The notes under the pieces were generated by a model. The model was not told the origin of the DNA, made no database searches, and saw nothing but the letters and a program-made list of their open reading frames with translations. A stretch of DNA of 55,147 nucleotides from Lachnospiraceae bacterium UBA7179. GTDB lineage: Bacteria > Bacillota > Clostridia > Lachnospirales > Lachnospiraceae. Within the stretch, counting starts at the first letter, position 1, and every line of letters starts with the position of its first letter. Below, one piece after another: positions 1-7,372 of the stretch. The position numbers were made by a program, and so were the translations under genes. The stretch spans positions 1 to 55,147 of the forward strand of contig DKVL01000042.1 in NCBI GenBank assembly GCA_002491195.1, given 5' to 3'.

Positions 1-95
1 TCTTGACATTTCACCAGAATGCTTCCTTAATGACTTGTCACATCTGTGACTCCACTGTTTCCATATGTCATTGGATCCATTACCGGCCATTTATG

Positions 96-181
96 TCGGT
101 AACGTTTTCGTTTTCGGTATCGTTATCGGTAACGTTTCCGATTGACGATTAAAGCATATCACTATGATACAAAAATATCAA
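96..181 (-). promoter_or_regulatory. Leftward promoter with two LacI-type operators
   Basis: Two near-identical 15-mers lie 30 bp apart: TCGGTAACGTTTTCG at 96-110 and TCGGTAACGTTTCCG at 126-140. Each is an imperfect palindrome around a central AACGTT, the usual layout of LacI/GalR-family operators. On the minus strand a -35 TTGATA (181-176) and -10 TATGCT (158-153) are 17 bp apart, and the operators begin 12 bp downstream of the -10. This would control a gene transcribed off the left edge; a possible start ATG lies at 9-7 on the minus strand. A third operator copy is at 52524-52538. Seen: repeats and promoter boxes. Inferred: LacI-family control, probably of a sugar operon. Confidence 0.6.
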
Positions 182-233
182 GTAATATTTTAAAAATTCA
201 AAAAACTTTGTTAAATTTACATAAAATCCTTTT

Positions 234-262
234 TTCTATTTGTATATTCTATACAATAGAAA
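234..262. repeat. AT-rich inverted repeat
   Basis: TTCTATTTGTATA is followed after 3 bases by TATACAATAGAA, an inverted repeat with one unpaired base. It lies downstream of the chemoreceptor gene. The T-run is on the wrong side for a leftward terminator, so its role is unclear. Confidence 0.35.
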
Positions 263-382
263 TGAAATAATTTGTCCTGAATCAGTCTCCATGAACAATT
301 TCAGATTGCTACATCCGAAGATGGTATGTTTCATCTATTGCTGTTTGCAAAGTTCTGACACACCATCCGCTTCATAGCGCCG

Positions 383-2086
383 TTAGGTATGAAAGACGTC
401 AACGCTTTCTGTCATTTCCTGTGATAGTTTCTTTAGAAGGCTGGTCTTTTCAGAGATGTCGCCAAGTTCATGGTAGATATTTTCGATTGATGCCATGATT
501 TCCTCGAGACTCGCAGAATTTTCTTCGGAAAGGGCAGCCGAATTCTGCACGATTGCCACAGTGTTGGTGCGAACATCCTCCAGACTTTTCGAGTTTACCA
601 GAATTGTATCCATACCAGCAGCAGATCTGTCAATGTCCTTGCAGAGCTGTTGAAAAATTTTGCTGGTAACGCTGATATCTTCTTCCTGCTTTTCAATAAT
701 GCCCTGTACTTGTTTTACGCGCTCCAGCGTGCACTGGGAATTCGTATTCAGGTTTGTGATCATCACCTGGATCTGTCCGGCAGCATTATTTGACTGCTGG
801 GAGAGCTGCTGGATCTCTGAAGCGACAACGGAAAAACCTCTTCCATGCTCACCGGCGCGGGCTGCCTCAATACTGGCGTTTAAGGAGAGCAGATTGGTCT
901 GCGATGCGATCGCGGTGATCAGCTCTGCCGCAGAGCTGATTTTAGCAACGGATTCATTTGTGAGACTGGTCTGCTGCGAAAGAAAGTGGATGGATTCTTT
1001 CACGCTCTGCATCACTGCATTTAACTGCTCAAACTGTATGATTGCTTCTGTGGAAACAGTTTTCATATCGTTGGATATCTCATACAGCTGGTTAAGCTGT
1101 GCTGTATTGCTTTCAATCATATCGCCCATGGAGGATACATTGGCGCTTGCCTCATTTGCGTCCTCTGCCTGCGCGGAACAGCTTGCCGTCATTTCCTGTG
1201 TGGAGTGATTCACTTCTTTCATAACCTGATACACATTCTGAGAGACAGTTTCGATATGAACGGTCTGACTTTCTAATTCCCTGCTCTTTGTGTGGATGTT
1301 TTTCACAATCACACGGAGTGACTCCTTCAGATGAAGAATGTTTCTTCCAAGATTCCCGATTTCATCTTTTCTGCTCAGCACGCTCTGCTCAATCTCAATG
1401 TGCAGACTCCCATTGGATATATCGTCGAGGATTTCCATATTCTTTTTCAATGCAGATACAATGCGTCCGACCAATATGTATGCAATGACTGCCACAAATA
1501 CTACAGTACACAGGATAACGATAAAAAATTGTATTCTTACTTTATTGATGATCACGGAAACTGTTTCCTGCGGTGTGCCCAGAAATACCATACCTACGAT
1601 TTCATTGGAATTTTCCTGATAAACCGGCGTATAGCACACGATATATTTTGTGCCGAGGATTTCCACATTCCTGTCCTGATAAGTCTCACCCTTTTTCAAT
1701 ACGCGGCTGACTACCTCATCGGATGCCTGTGTATTGATCTGGCGCTCGCCATGCTCATTTACAATGGATGTCAGGATTCTGGTGTCTCCCCAAAATACAG
1801 TAACTTCCATCCCTGTATTTTCTTTGATATGATCTGTAATGTCTGTTGCCTGTGATATATTGAGGGTATCGCCCTTCCACATCATACCGTCTTTATCCAT
1901 GTGATATGGTCCGCTGTTTCCTATCTCAAAAATGTCACGCACTGCCAGTGTCGTTGCCTGCATTCCTACATAAGCCTCGTCATAGATGCCATTCGCAATC
2001 CTGTCCGCTGCTACCAGAAACATAAAAATACCCAGCATGATAACCGGTACGAGTGACAATGCCAATATTTTTCCCTTAAGTTTCAT
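383..2086 (-). CDS. Methyl-accepting chemotaxis protein
   Basis: Transmembrane chemoreceptor that senses an outside ligand and passes the signal to CheA/CheW. The 567-aa product has an N-terminal membrane segment (about residues 7-27), an extracytoplasmic Cache-like sensor (about 30-180; motifs TGMEVTVFWGDTRILTSI and GTKYIVCYTPV), a second membrane segment (about 184-206), a HAMP linker, and a long coiled-coil signalling domain. The conserved hairpin tip, with SLNASIEAARAGEHGRGFSV, is near residue 400. The start ATG follows a good GGAGG site (GAATGGAGGATCTGT). It is a single gene with its own sigma-A-like promoter. The ligand cannot be predicted. Confidence 0.95.
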   Translation of the reverse strand: MKLKGKILALSLVPVIMLGIFMFLVAADRIANGIYDEAYVGMQATTLAVRDIFEIGNSGPYHMDKDGMMWKGDTLNISQATDITDHIKENTGMEVTVFWGDTRILTSIVNEHGERQINTQASDEVVSRVLKKGETYQDRNVEILGTKYIVCYTPVYQENSNEIVGMVFLGTPQETVSVIINKVRIQFFIVILCTVVFVAVIAYILVGRIVSALKKNMEILDDISNGSLHIEIEQSVLSRKDEIGNLGRNILHLKESLRVIVKNIHTKSRELESQTVHIETVSQNVYQVMKEVNHSTQEMTASCSAQAEDANEASANVSSMGDMIESNTAQLNQLYEISNDMKTVSTEAIIQFEQLNAVMQSVKESIHFLSQQTSLTNESVAKISSAAELITAIASQTNLLSLNASIEAARAGEHGRGFSVVASEIQQLSQQSNNAAGQIQVMITNLNTNSQCTLERVKQVQGIIEKQEEDISVTSKIFQQLCKDIDRSAAGMDTILVNSKSLEDVRTNTVAIVQNSAALSEENSASLEEIMASIENIYHELGDISEKTSLLKKLSQEMTESVDVFHT

Positions 2087-2139
2087 ACAGATCCTCCATT
2101 CTTGTCATCAGGGTGTACTATTTCTAAACAGTTATGATT

Positions 2140-2169
2140 ATTATACACTTGTCTTTATCGGACTCACAA
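2140..2169 (-). promoter_or_regulatory. Promoter of the chemoreceptor gene
   Basis: On the minus strand, -35 TTGTGA (2169-2164) and -10 TATAAT (2145-2140) are separated by 18 bp, about 55 bp upstream of the chemoreceptor start. A CCGATAAA stretch lies between them, but no sigma-28 -35 box is present, so sigma-A is the better reading. Confidence 0.5.
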
Positions 2170-2288
2170 GTGACGAAACTGCGCAAAACAAGTGCTTTTT
2201 TACGCAATCATTTTCTGTCTGTACATTAGGAACTGTGTAAGAAACGACCTTTTTGCGAAGAAATAGAAATCCGTATTGGGGGAACACA

Positions 2289-2372
2289 TGATATAATAGG
2301 AATGGGTTTATGTGAAACCCACATCCCCCTCTAACCATCCTGAAAAGAATGTCCATATGGGCATTCTTTTTT
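2289..2372 (+). ncRNA. Candidate short RNA with its own promoter and terminator
   Basis: An extended -10 promoter (TG at 2289-2290, TATAAT at 2292-2297) predicts a start near 2304. About 40 nt downstream is a factor-independent terminator: stem AAGAATGTCC (2345-2354), loop ATAT, GGGCATTCTT (2359-2368), then T residues. The predicted transcript is about 70 nt, begins with GGGTTTATGTGAAACCCA, which can fold into a 5' hairpin, and has no convincing ORF. The arrangement resembles antisense RNAs of small type I toxin systems in Clostridia, but I find no hydrophobic toxin ORF next to it, so that role is only a guess. Confidence 0.45.
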
Positions 2373-2437
2373 ATGCACGCTTCATCATGGAAATAATTGT
2401 GTGTGCCATGTGCTTCATCTACTAATACAAGCATATT

Positions 2438-2650
2438 TTATTTATGTCCGATCTCCACAATTTGATCAAGATCGCTGCAAATACCATAATATGTCGGATG
2501 ATTGGTCAAAATTGTCTTTGCATCCAGATTCTTTTTGATCGTGCGAATCAAATCCCTTATAGCGACACCTAACGGTAGATCCAATTCCTCATCAAATCCC
2601 GGACTCACATAAATCGGTATCACTCCGGCAATGATCGATGCATTTATTAC
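2438..2650 (-). pseudogene. Fragment of an Orn/Lys/Arg decarboxylase
   Basis: The minus-strand translation contains GVIPIYVSPGFDEELDLPLG and, later, ILTNHPTYYGICSDLDQIVE. These match the N-terminal part of the PLP domain of the SpeA-like Orn/Lys/Arg decarboxylase family. Only about 65 residues remain; the PLP lysine region and C-terminal domain are absent. The reading frame runs upstream into unrelated sequence, so this is a remnant. Confidence 0.55.
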
Positions 2651-2937
2651 AGAACAATCTGCTGGCACTGACCTTTTGATTCTCCCAGAGCAGATTTCCA
2701 TTGTAATCATAAAACGAAATCCCAAAATACAGCCGCATGGGCGTCTGCTCACCAGAATAATACAAGCTGCTTCCAGACAAGACCTGCGATCTCTCTGCCG
2801 CAGCACCTTATAGACCGCACAGCATCTATATTGAGAAATATATAACCTTTAATTCCATTGTAATTTGGGGAAATATGAAAAAAACGATACATTCCGATTG
2901 GAATGTATCCAGAATGAACAGCCGCCTTTGTCATCAT
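2650..2937 (-). pseudogene. Decayed coding remnants, unrecognised
   Basis: Two overlapping minus frames hold short protein-like stretches: SGYIPIGMYRFFHISPNY (about 2915-2860) and MRLYFGISFYDYNGNLLW (about 2745-2690). They may be pieces of one frameshifted extracellular protein. Neither has a usable start region or stop-to-stop length. I do not recognise the family. A perfect short palindrome, GATACATTCC-N4-GGAATGTATC, lies at 2886-2909 inside the first stretch. Confidence 0.25.
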
Positions 2938-3386
2938 AGCTCTGCAAGCATCTGCGCAGGATTTTCAGCTGCCTTTACTTTACCAAAGGCTTTTACGATC
3001 ATACCTTTCTCATCGATCAGGTAAGTTGTCCGCACCACCCCCATGCTGACTTTTCCATAATTTTTCTTCTCCTGCCACACATCATACGCCTGAATGCAGG
3101 AAAGCTCCGGGTCAGAGAGCAGCGTGAACGGAAGACCATATTTTTCCTCAAATTTCTTGTGCGACGCCACACTGTCCTTGCTGACACCCACCACCACAGC
3201 ACCCCTTTCTTGAAACTGGGGATACAGCTCCCCAAAGCTGCACGCCTGCTTTGTGCAGCCTGCTGTGTTATCCTTCGGATAAAAATACAAAATAACCTTC
3301 CTGCCCCTATACTCTTCCAACGTATGAATCTGTCCATTCTGATCCGGCAATGAAAACGCTGGTGCTTTTGTTCCTGTCTGTAACAT
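2934..3386 (-). CDS. Thioredoxin-dependent peroxiredoxin, BCP/PrxQ type
   Basis: Cytoplasmic thiol peroxidase that reduces hydrogen peroxide and organic peroxides at the expense of thioredoxin. The 150-aa length is normal for the family. The thioredoxin-fold core has FYPKDNTAGCTKQACSFGEL, giving the peroxidatic Cys in TAGC and the resolving Cys five residues later (C-x4-C), the atypical two-Cys PrxQ pattern. Later motifs GVSKDS, LLSDPE and YLIDEKG also fit. It is a single gene, with a ribosome site GGAGGTCG just before the ATG. It is an intact gene between two stretches of decayed sequence. Confidence 0.95.
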   Translation of the reverse strand: MLQTGTKAPAFSLPDQNGQIHTLEEYRGRKVILYFYPKDNTAGCTKQACSFGELYPQFQERGAVVVGVSKDSVASHKKFEEKYGLPFTLLSDPELSCIQAYDVWQEKKNYGKVSMGVVRTTYLIDEKGMIVKAFGKVKAAENPAQMLAEL

Positions 3387-3460
3387 TTGATCGACCTCCT
3401 AACGAAATTAACATACTTGCCAGTATTGTCAATATTTACAAAAATCAACAATCAGTGGAT

Positions 3461-3952
3461 TCACGATCTCTGGTGGCGCCATGCATCCCTTTGCATATCG
3501 CAAACGCACTTCCATGAAATCTGTTCCCTCACATAGCGTTCCCTGTTTTGTTTCCAAAGAATACAACACCCTATTTTCCTCGTATAGCCCCAAAACAAAA
3601 GACTTTTTTGAATATTCGTACTCCCTATCACTACTTTTTCGATCCGATCAGGTATTTTCATCAAAATTTCCTTGACAACCAATCCCCCATAAGAATGAGC
3701 AATCAAGATGACTTTTCTGTTAGGAGAAAGCTTTTCAATCAATTTCATAATCTCATACGCAGCGCCTTCAAAGGAAAAGCTCTGGGTACTTTCCAGCGTA
3801 CTTTTTCCACAACCAGGCAAATCAACAAAAACCATTCTTTGATCAGGAAGCAGGTTATACTGCTTCCTGAATGATTCATGTGTGGTAAAGCCACCATGAA
3901 TAAATACAAACAACTGCCCATCTTTGCTGCCACATTCTTTATAATACATCAT
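3461..3952 (-). pseudogene. Alpha/beta hydrolase, C-terminally truncated
   Basis: The frame contains the oxyanion-hole motif FIHGGFTTHE, the strand VFVDLPGCGKS and the nucleophile elbow IAHSYGGLV, all typical of alpha/beta hydrolases. The likely start is the MMYYKE methionine at 3952; the frame upstream overlaps the next gene. The product would be only about 163 residues, and after the cap region (QNRERYVREQISWKC) it stops, so the strand with the catalytic acid and the helix with the catalytic His are missing. A family member is normally 230-260 aa. Most likely a 3'-truncated remnant; substrate unknown. Confidence 0.65.
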
Positions 3953-3971
3953 TTTTCTACTTTCTATTAAG

Positions 3972-4535
3972 CTAAGATACACCTTTTCTAAAATCCTGCC
4001 TGAGAACCGCATACTGTGCTGCATCGATAAAAAGACCATTTTTTGAATACTTTTGTCTGGCAGTTCCCTCATACTGCATTCCGCATTTTGTCAGAACATG
4101 TTCCGAGGCTGCATTTCCGGCAAACACCTCCGCCTGAACCCGGTTAAATCCGATCTCATCAAATGCATAATCCAACACGGCGTGAAGCACCTCCGTCATG
4201 ATTCCCCTTCCCCAGTATTGGGGAGACAGCATATAGCACGTATCGGACATCAGACAGGATTCATCGACATTTCCTAAGTTGATCGTTCCGATCAGTTCCC
4301 TATTTTCCTTCCATTCGACAACCCAGTGAAAATAGGTATCTGACACATAATTGTCTGACCATTTCTGTACTTTTTCCTGGTATATTGCGATGTCCTCAAT
4401 TGGGTTAAACGGAAAATATCTGCATACAGATTCATACTTCGCCCAGTTTTCATACATCATCTCATAGTCATCTGCGCGGATCCTTCTTAAAATACATCGC
4501 TTTGTCTCTATGGTTTTCGTTCCTAATCTGTTCAT
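3972..4535 (-). CDS. GNAT N-acetyltransferase, RimJ/RimL type
   Basis: Acetyl-CoA-dependent acetyltransferase of the RimL-like group, which acetylates ribosomal protein N-termini or small amines. The fold is clear: LRRIRADDYEMM at the start, the acetyl-CoA loop YWGRGIMTE, the helix HAVLDYAFDEIGFNRVQAEV, and NAASEHVLTKCGMQYEG at the end. The start at 4535 is chosen over a longer frame because AAAGGAG sits 10 nt upstream of that ATG. The same ATG overlaps the ancestral stop of the broken kinase gene upstream (ATGA), showing they were once translationally coupled. Substrate unknown. Confidence 0.9.
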   Translation of the reverse strand: MNRLGTKTIETKRCILRRIRADDYEMMYENWAKYESVCRYFPFNPIEDIAIYQEKVQKWSDNYVSDTYFHWVVEWKENRELIGTINLGNVDESCLMSDTCYMLSPQYWGRGIMTEVLHAVLDYAFDEIGFNRVQAEVFAGNAASEHVLTKCGMQYEGTARQKYSKNGLFIDAAQYAVLRQDFRKGVS

Positions 4536-5000
4536 AATCCTGCAGCTCCTTTGCTGTTCACCCACTTTATCACATAATCTGCTGCTTCATGCGGTGTTTT
4601 CCCACTGATATCATAAATCTCAAACGACGTATTCCCCAACAGGCGATGGGTTTTGAAAGAATACCTCTTCCGCTCCGCATACGGGCTTTCACTGATTCCT
4701 CATCGCATACCAAAGCAAGACAGTAAATTGCACGAAAGAACTGACTGTTGTAAGTCCCTGGCAGTTTGTCCAGATTCCCGGCCATTGTCCACAGAACAGG
4801 TTTGCCGGCCTGCATCAGATTTTTTGACAGGCTGCCGATCTGCTCTACCTGTCCATAGTAATCTTCGTCTGTCTCATGGGGCATAATGTTATAGAACATA
4901 TCTGCGTCCAGAACTATAAAGTCTGTCGTACGGCGTATGATCTCCATGGCTGTGGTGGTCTTGCCGACTCCGCTGCAACCGGTAAGGATAAATTATCCCA
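4532..5000 (-). pseudogene. Small P-loop kinase-like NTPase, broken
   Basis: A Walker A motif, GCSGVGKTTTAM, is encoded at about 4980-4945, followed by FIVLDADMFYN. Together these suggest a small AAA_18/adenylate-kinase-like phosphotransferase. The frame has a TAA four codons before the conserved start of the domain (after ATG GGA) and no start in between. Near 4650 it shifts: in another frame a well-formed C-terminus continues (NTSFEIYDISGKTPHEAADY) and ends in a TGA overlapping the GNAT start. About 20 residues seem to be missing at the shift. An internal ATG at 4947 would give a protein lacking the P-loop. Confidence 0.7.
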
Positions 5001-5175
5001 TTTGTGATTCCCACATCTGGCACAGGTTCCGATCATATCTGCCTCTCCTTTTTGCTTTCTCTGACGATCTTAGTACTGATTTCCCGCATGTCCCGAAAAC
5101 GTACGGATTTGAATATATTATACTCTGCTAAAAGGAAAAAATCCATGCAAAAATATCCGTTATCCGTCACGCTAC

Positions 5176-6063
5176 TCAAGCCTTCCTGACTGGCACCCAC
5201 AATTCACAAAACAAACCGCTCTCACCCTTTTCAAAATAAATCTCATAGTCGGAATCGTCCGTCTGCACATAACCAGTCTGTGGTGAAAACTCCTTGAAAA
5301 ACTTGCTCCACGTCTCTCCCAGACAGTCCCCGTCAGATCCAAAACACTGAAATACTGCGTAATCTGCCGGTTCTGTCCTCCACATAGTATAACCCTTATC
5401 CAGAAACCGCTGTACTCCGTCCATATCCGTGTCCGCATCGACAAGAACACCAATTCCATAGTTGAAATGTGTCTCGCTGTCCCTCGTAGGACTGCACAGA
5501 CCATATAGATCTCTTTTCCCCTCCGCGCGAAGCTGCTTCATTGGCTGAATGAAATCCTTCTCCTCGCATTCTGTCCAGAAATCAGGAATGCTGTGGTCAT
5601 TGTCATCACTGCTGACCTCATTCGGAAAAGCTCTCACCAATGCGATAAACTGCTGCTGTTCCCTGTGCTCCATTCTGTAATCCATAATACTACCACCTTC
5701 CAATATGATTTTTATCACGAGAGGATTGAACAAGTGAAGTTTAGCACCCTTTTGTTTTGCCTGCTTCGGCGTTGAACCGTGAAACCGCGAAAAGGCTTTC
5801 GAAAAGCTTTCTGGAGATTCATATCCATACTTGTATGCAGCTTCGATCACCGACAGATCTGTCGCCTGAAGTTCCTGCGCCGCCAACGTCAGACGCCTGC
5901 TTCTGATATATTCATTTGCTGTCATTCCAGCGACAAAACTGAATGTATGGTGAAAATTGTAACTCGACATATGGATATGATTTGCCACATTAATATAATT
6001 AATATCCTCACAAATATGCGCCTCCATATAATTAATCGCCTGCTGAATCTGTTGGATCGACAC
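5176..6063 (-). CDS. AraC-family regulator with GyrI-like effector domain
   Basis: Transcription regulator of the Rob/SoxS-like group with a small-molecule sensor. Residues about 1-105 form the two-helix-turn-helix AraC domain (VANHIHMSSYNFHHTFS, then YKYGYESPESFSKAFSRFHG). Residues about 125-295 form the GyrI-like/BmrR-type binding domain (YRMEHREQQQFIAL..., YAVFQCFGSDGDCLGETW...). I place the start at a GTG at 6063, which has GAGGAG 8 nt upstream; a longer open frame to 6282 includes a 60-bp tandem repeat and lacks a good site. 295 aa is the usual length of this architecture. Effector unknown; such proteins often respond to toxic amphipathic compounds. Confidence 0.9.
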   Translation of the reverse strand: MSIQQIQQAINYMEAHICEDINYINVANHIHMSSYNFHHTFSFVAGMTANEYIRSRRLTLAAQELQATDLSVIEAAYKYGYESPESFSKAFSRFHGSTPKQAKQKGAKLHLFNPLVIKIILEGGSIMDYRMEHREQQQFIALVRAFPNEVSSDDNDHSIPDFWTECEEKDFIQPMKQLRAEGKRDLYGLCSPTRDSETHFNYGIGVLVDADTDMDGVQRFLDKGYTMWRTEPADYAVFQCFGSDGDCLGETWSKFFKEFSPQTGYVQTDDSDYEIYFEKGESGLFCELWVPVRKA

Positions 6064-6085
6064 TTTGCTCACTCCTCTCTTTGAT

Positions 6086-6182
6086 AAAACTATTGTATAC
6101 GATTTGATCTGGAAAGTCCTGTCCCCGCTTGCACAGATTTGTCCCAAAATCATTGTAGACAATTCTATCTGAAAGATCCTGT
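6086..6182. repeat. Two-copy imperfect 60-bp tandem repeat upstream of the AraC gene
   Basis: Two 37-bp stretches (6086-6122 and 6146-6182) start exactly 60 bp apart and agree at about 27 of 37 positions, sharing ATTGTA, ATCTG and TCCTGT. They lie just upstream of the AraC-family start, so they could be a duplicated operator or promoter. Read in frame with the regulator they would encode a 20-residue repeat (FQI followed by I-L/V-L), a second possible origin. Confidence 0.55.
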
Positions 6183-6241
6183 TCCTTAGATCTATCTCAA
6201 CTCCGACTACTCCATCGGGTATAAAGCACAGAGAACATTGA

Positions 6242-6733
6242 TTAAAATTCTGGCATTGTGATAAAGACCACTTTCTCTCCATCCGCTACGCCGACATAAA
6301 TCTCATTTGTCTTGCGTCCGATTTTCAGATAGTGCTCTATCACAAATTTCGAGGTATATGCCATTTCTAATGCCGACAGCTCTGAAAAGTCGAACCATCT
6401 GCTAATACCCTCATTAGATACGAAGTTATCATCCACCCCCTGATTTAATGCAGCAAAAAAATAATAGTTTTGCCGAATCTCCCCTTTTGACCTGCGCAGC
6501 GTGACATACCGCAATGAGAGATCATGAATGGCACACGCTCCAAGTCCCAGTTCTTCTTCTAGTTCCCGCAGCACACAGGCTCTCGCATCATTGAGCTCAA
6601 ATTCTTCAAAGTGTCCTCCTGCCGAGCCAATCCAGACATCGTTCACCACCCGGCCTCCCTGCCGAAACAGCAAGAGCATTCTGTCAGCGTTTGTAATGTA
6701 TACCGATGCCATATTTCTCAATTTTCCGTCCAT
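6242..6733 (-). CDS. NUDIX hydrolase
   Basis: Hydrolyses nucleoside-diphosphate-linked substrates; members of this shape are often 8-oxo-dGTP or other NTP pyrophosphohydrolases. The NUDIX box is complete (GGHFEEFELNDARACVLREL then EEELGL), with the REUxEExGU core that binds Mg2+, at about residues 39-64. At 163 aa it is a single-domain protein. Its 3' end overlaps only the unlikely 5' extension of the AraC regulator frame. Substrate cannot be assigned. Confidence 0.9.
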   Translation of the reverse strand: MDGKLRNMASVYITNADRMLLLFRQGGRVVNDVWIGSAGGHFEEFELNDARACVLRELEEELGLGACAIHDLSLRYVTLRRSKGEIRQNYYFFAALNQGVDDNFVSNEGISRWFDFSELSALEMAYTSKFVIEHYLKIGRKTNEIYVGVADGEKVVFITMPEF

Positions 6734-6744
6734 ATTCCCGCCCC

Positions 6745-6867
6745 CTAATCCTTAAATCTCTTTTCGCAGTTCATCGCAATATCTTCATCTGTTTCCGTAT
6801 GAAGTGCAAAACCCATTGTCATCTGCTCTCTTTTTAATTCATCGTACATACCAATACATTTATCCAT
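6745..6867 (-). CDS. Short ORF, possibly a gene remnant
   Basis: An open frame of 40 codons runs from ATG 6867 to TAG 6745, directly before the NUDIX gene. The peptide (MDKCIGMYDELKREQMTMGF, then an acidic stretch ending CEKRFKD) looks protein-like, rich in charged residues. There is no clear ribosome site at the ATG, so it may be the 3' remnant of a larger gene. Family not recognised. Confidence 0.3.
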   Translation of the reverse strand: MDKCIGMYDELKREQMTMGFALHTETDEDIAMNCEKRFKD

Positions 6868-6901
6868 CTGTCTTGCATAGTGCAAATATCTGAATTATTA
6901 G

Positions 6902-6923
6902 ATTCTCTAAATTTTAAGAGAAT
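6902..6923. promoter_or_regulatory. 22-bp palindrome, possible operator
   Basis: ATTCTCTAAATTTTAAGAGAAT pairs at 9 of 11 positions. No T-run follows on either strand, so an operator is more likely than a terminator. It lies between the leftward NUDIX region and the rightward AbrB-like gene. Confidence 0.35.
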
Positions 6924-6927
6924 TTCA

Positions 6928-6971
6928 ATTTATTATAACACAGCCGCATAGATTGTGGAGTTTTCTTTTTG
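6928..6971 (+). repeat. Copy 1 of a 44-bp repeat (second copy at 11578)
   Basis: Begins ATTTATTATAACACAGC and ends TTTTCTTTTTG; differs from 11578-11621 at about five positions. Both copies can form a small hairpin (CACAG paired with CTGTG, or TTGTG through a G-T pair) followed by a T-rich run, so it may end rightward transcription before the promoter. The stem is preserved despite base changes. Confidence 0.6.
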
Positions 6972-7045
6972 ATCTTCGTATGAGTACTTTATAGGAGATC
7001 ACTGAAACCAGAGCGTGTTTGAAAAATGCTCTGGCATATTACTAC

Positions 7046-7074
7046 TTGACTTTATCTTAAAAGTGCAGTATGAT
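7046..7074 (+). promoter_or_regulatory. Promoter of the AbrB-like/glycosyltransferase operon
   Basis: -35 TTGACT (7046-7051) and -10 TATGAT (7069-7074) are 17 bp apart, 46 bp before the AbrB-like start. The preceding CATATTACTAC and both boxes are repeated upstream of the gene at 11929, with the same 17-bp spacing. Confidence 0.75.
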
Positions 7075-7120
7075 AAGTATAACAAATCATACTTTTCGCA
7101 CAAAAAAGGAGATAGCACCA

Positions 7121-7372
7121 ATGAACAAAATGCCAGACGGAAAAAATGCATGGACAGTCAAAATCGGGGAAAAGGGACAATTTGTCATTCCAAAGGAAGC
7201 CAGAGACATGCTTGGAATCCATCCAGGTGATACCATCTTAGTGTTAGGCGATGTCGAACGCGGTATCGCAATACCACCGAAATCCATGATGAACAAGTAC
7301 ATCTCCATGATATTCGGAGAACTATCCATGGAGCATCAGGAGGATAAAGAACAGGAGGGGAACAATGCGTAA
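7121..7372 (+). CDS. AbrB/MazE-like DNA-binding protein
   Basis: Small dimeric swapped-hairpin DNA-binding protein of the SpoVT-AbrB family. The 83 aa contain KIGEKGQFVIPKEARDMLGI, then HPGDTILVLGD, the classic AbrB-type domain (residues about 10-55); the acidic tail (EHQEDKEQEGNN) is extra. The start at 7121 has AAAAAAGGAG 9 nt upstream. Its TAA lies inside the ATGCGTAA that starts the next gene (8-bp overlap), so the two are translationally coupled. It probably regulates its own promoter, and perhaps the duplicated promoter at 11818. No MazF-type toxin partner is present. Confidence 0.9.
   Translation: MNKMPDGKNAWTVKIGEKGQFVIPKEARDMLGIHPGDTILVLGDVERGIAIPPKSMMNKYISMIFGELSMEHQEDKEQEGNNA

Noticed and set aside
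660..1855. Several plus-strand frames opposite the first chemoreceptor
   Set aside because: Shadows of the chemoreceptor coding strand without ribosome sites or motifs.
2155..2165. Sigma-28 flagellar-type promoter (CCGATAAA) for the chemoreceptor
   Set aside because: The matching TAAA -35 element is absent at the required distance; a sigma-A pair fits better.
2141..2434. 97-aa minus-strand open frame
   Set aside because: It runs through the candidate small RNA, its terminator and the chemoreceptor promoter, and has no ribosome site.
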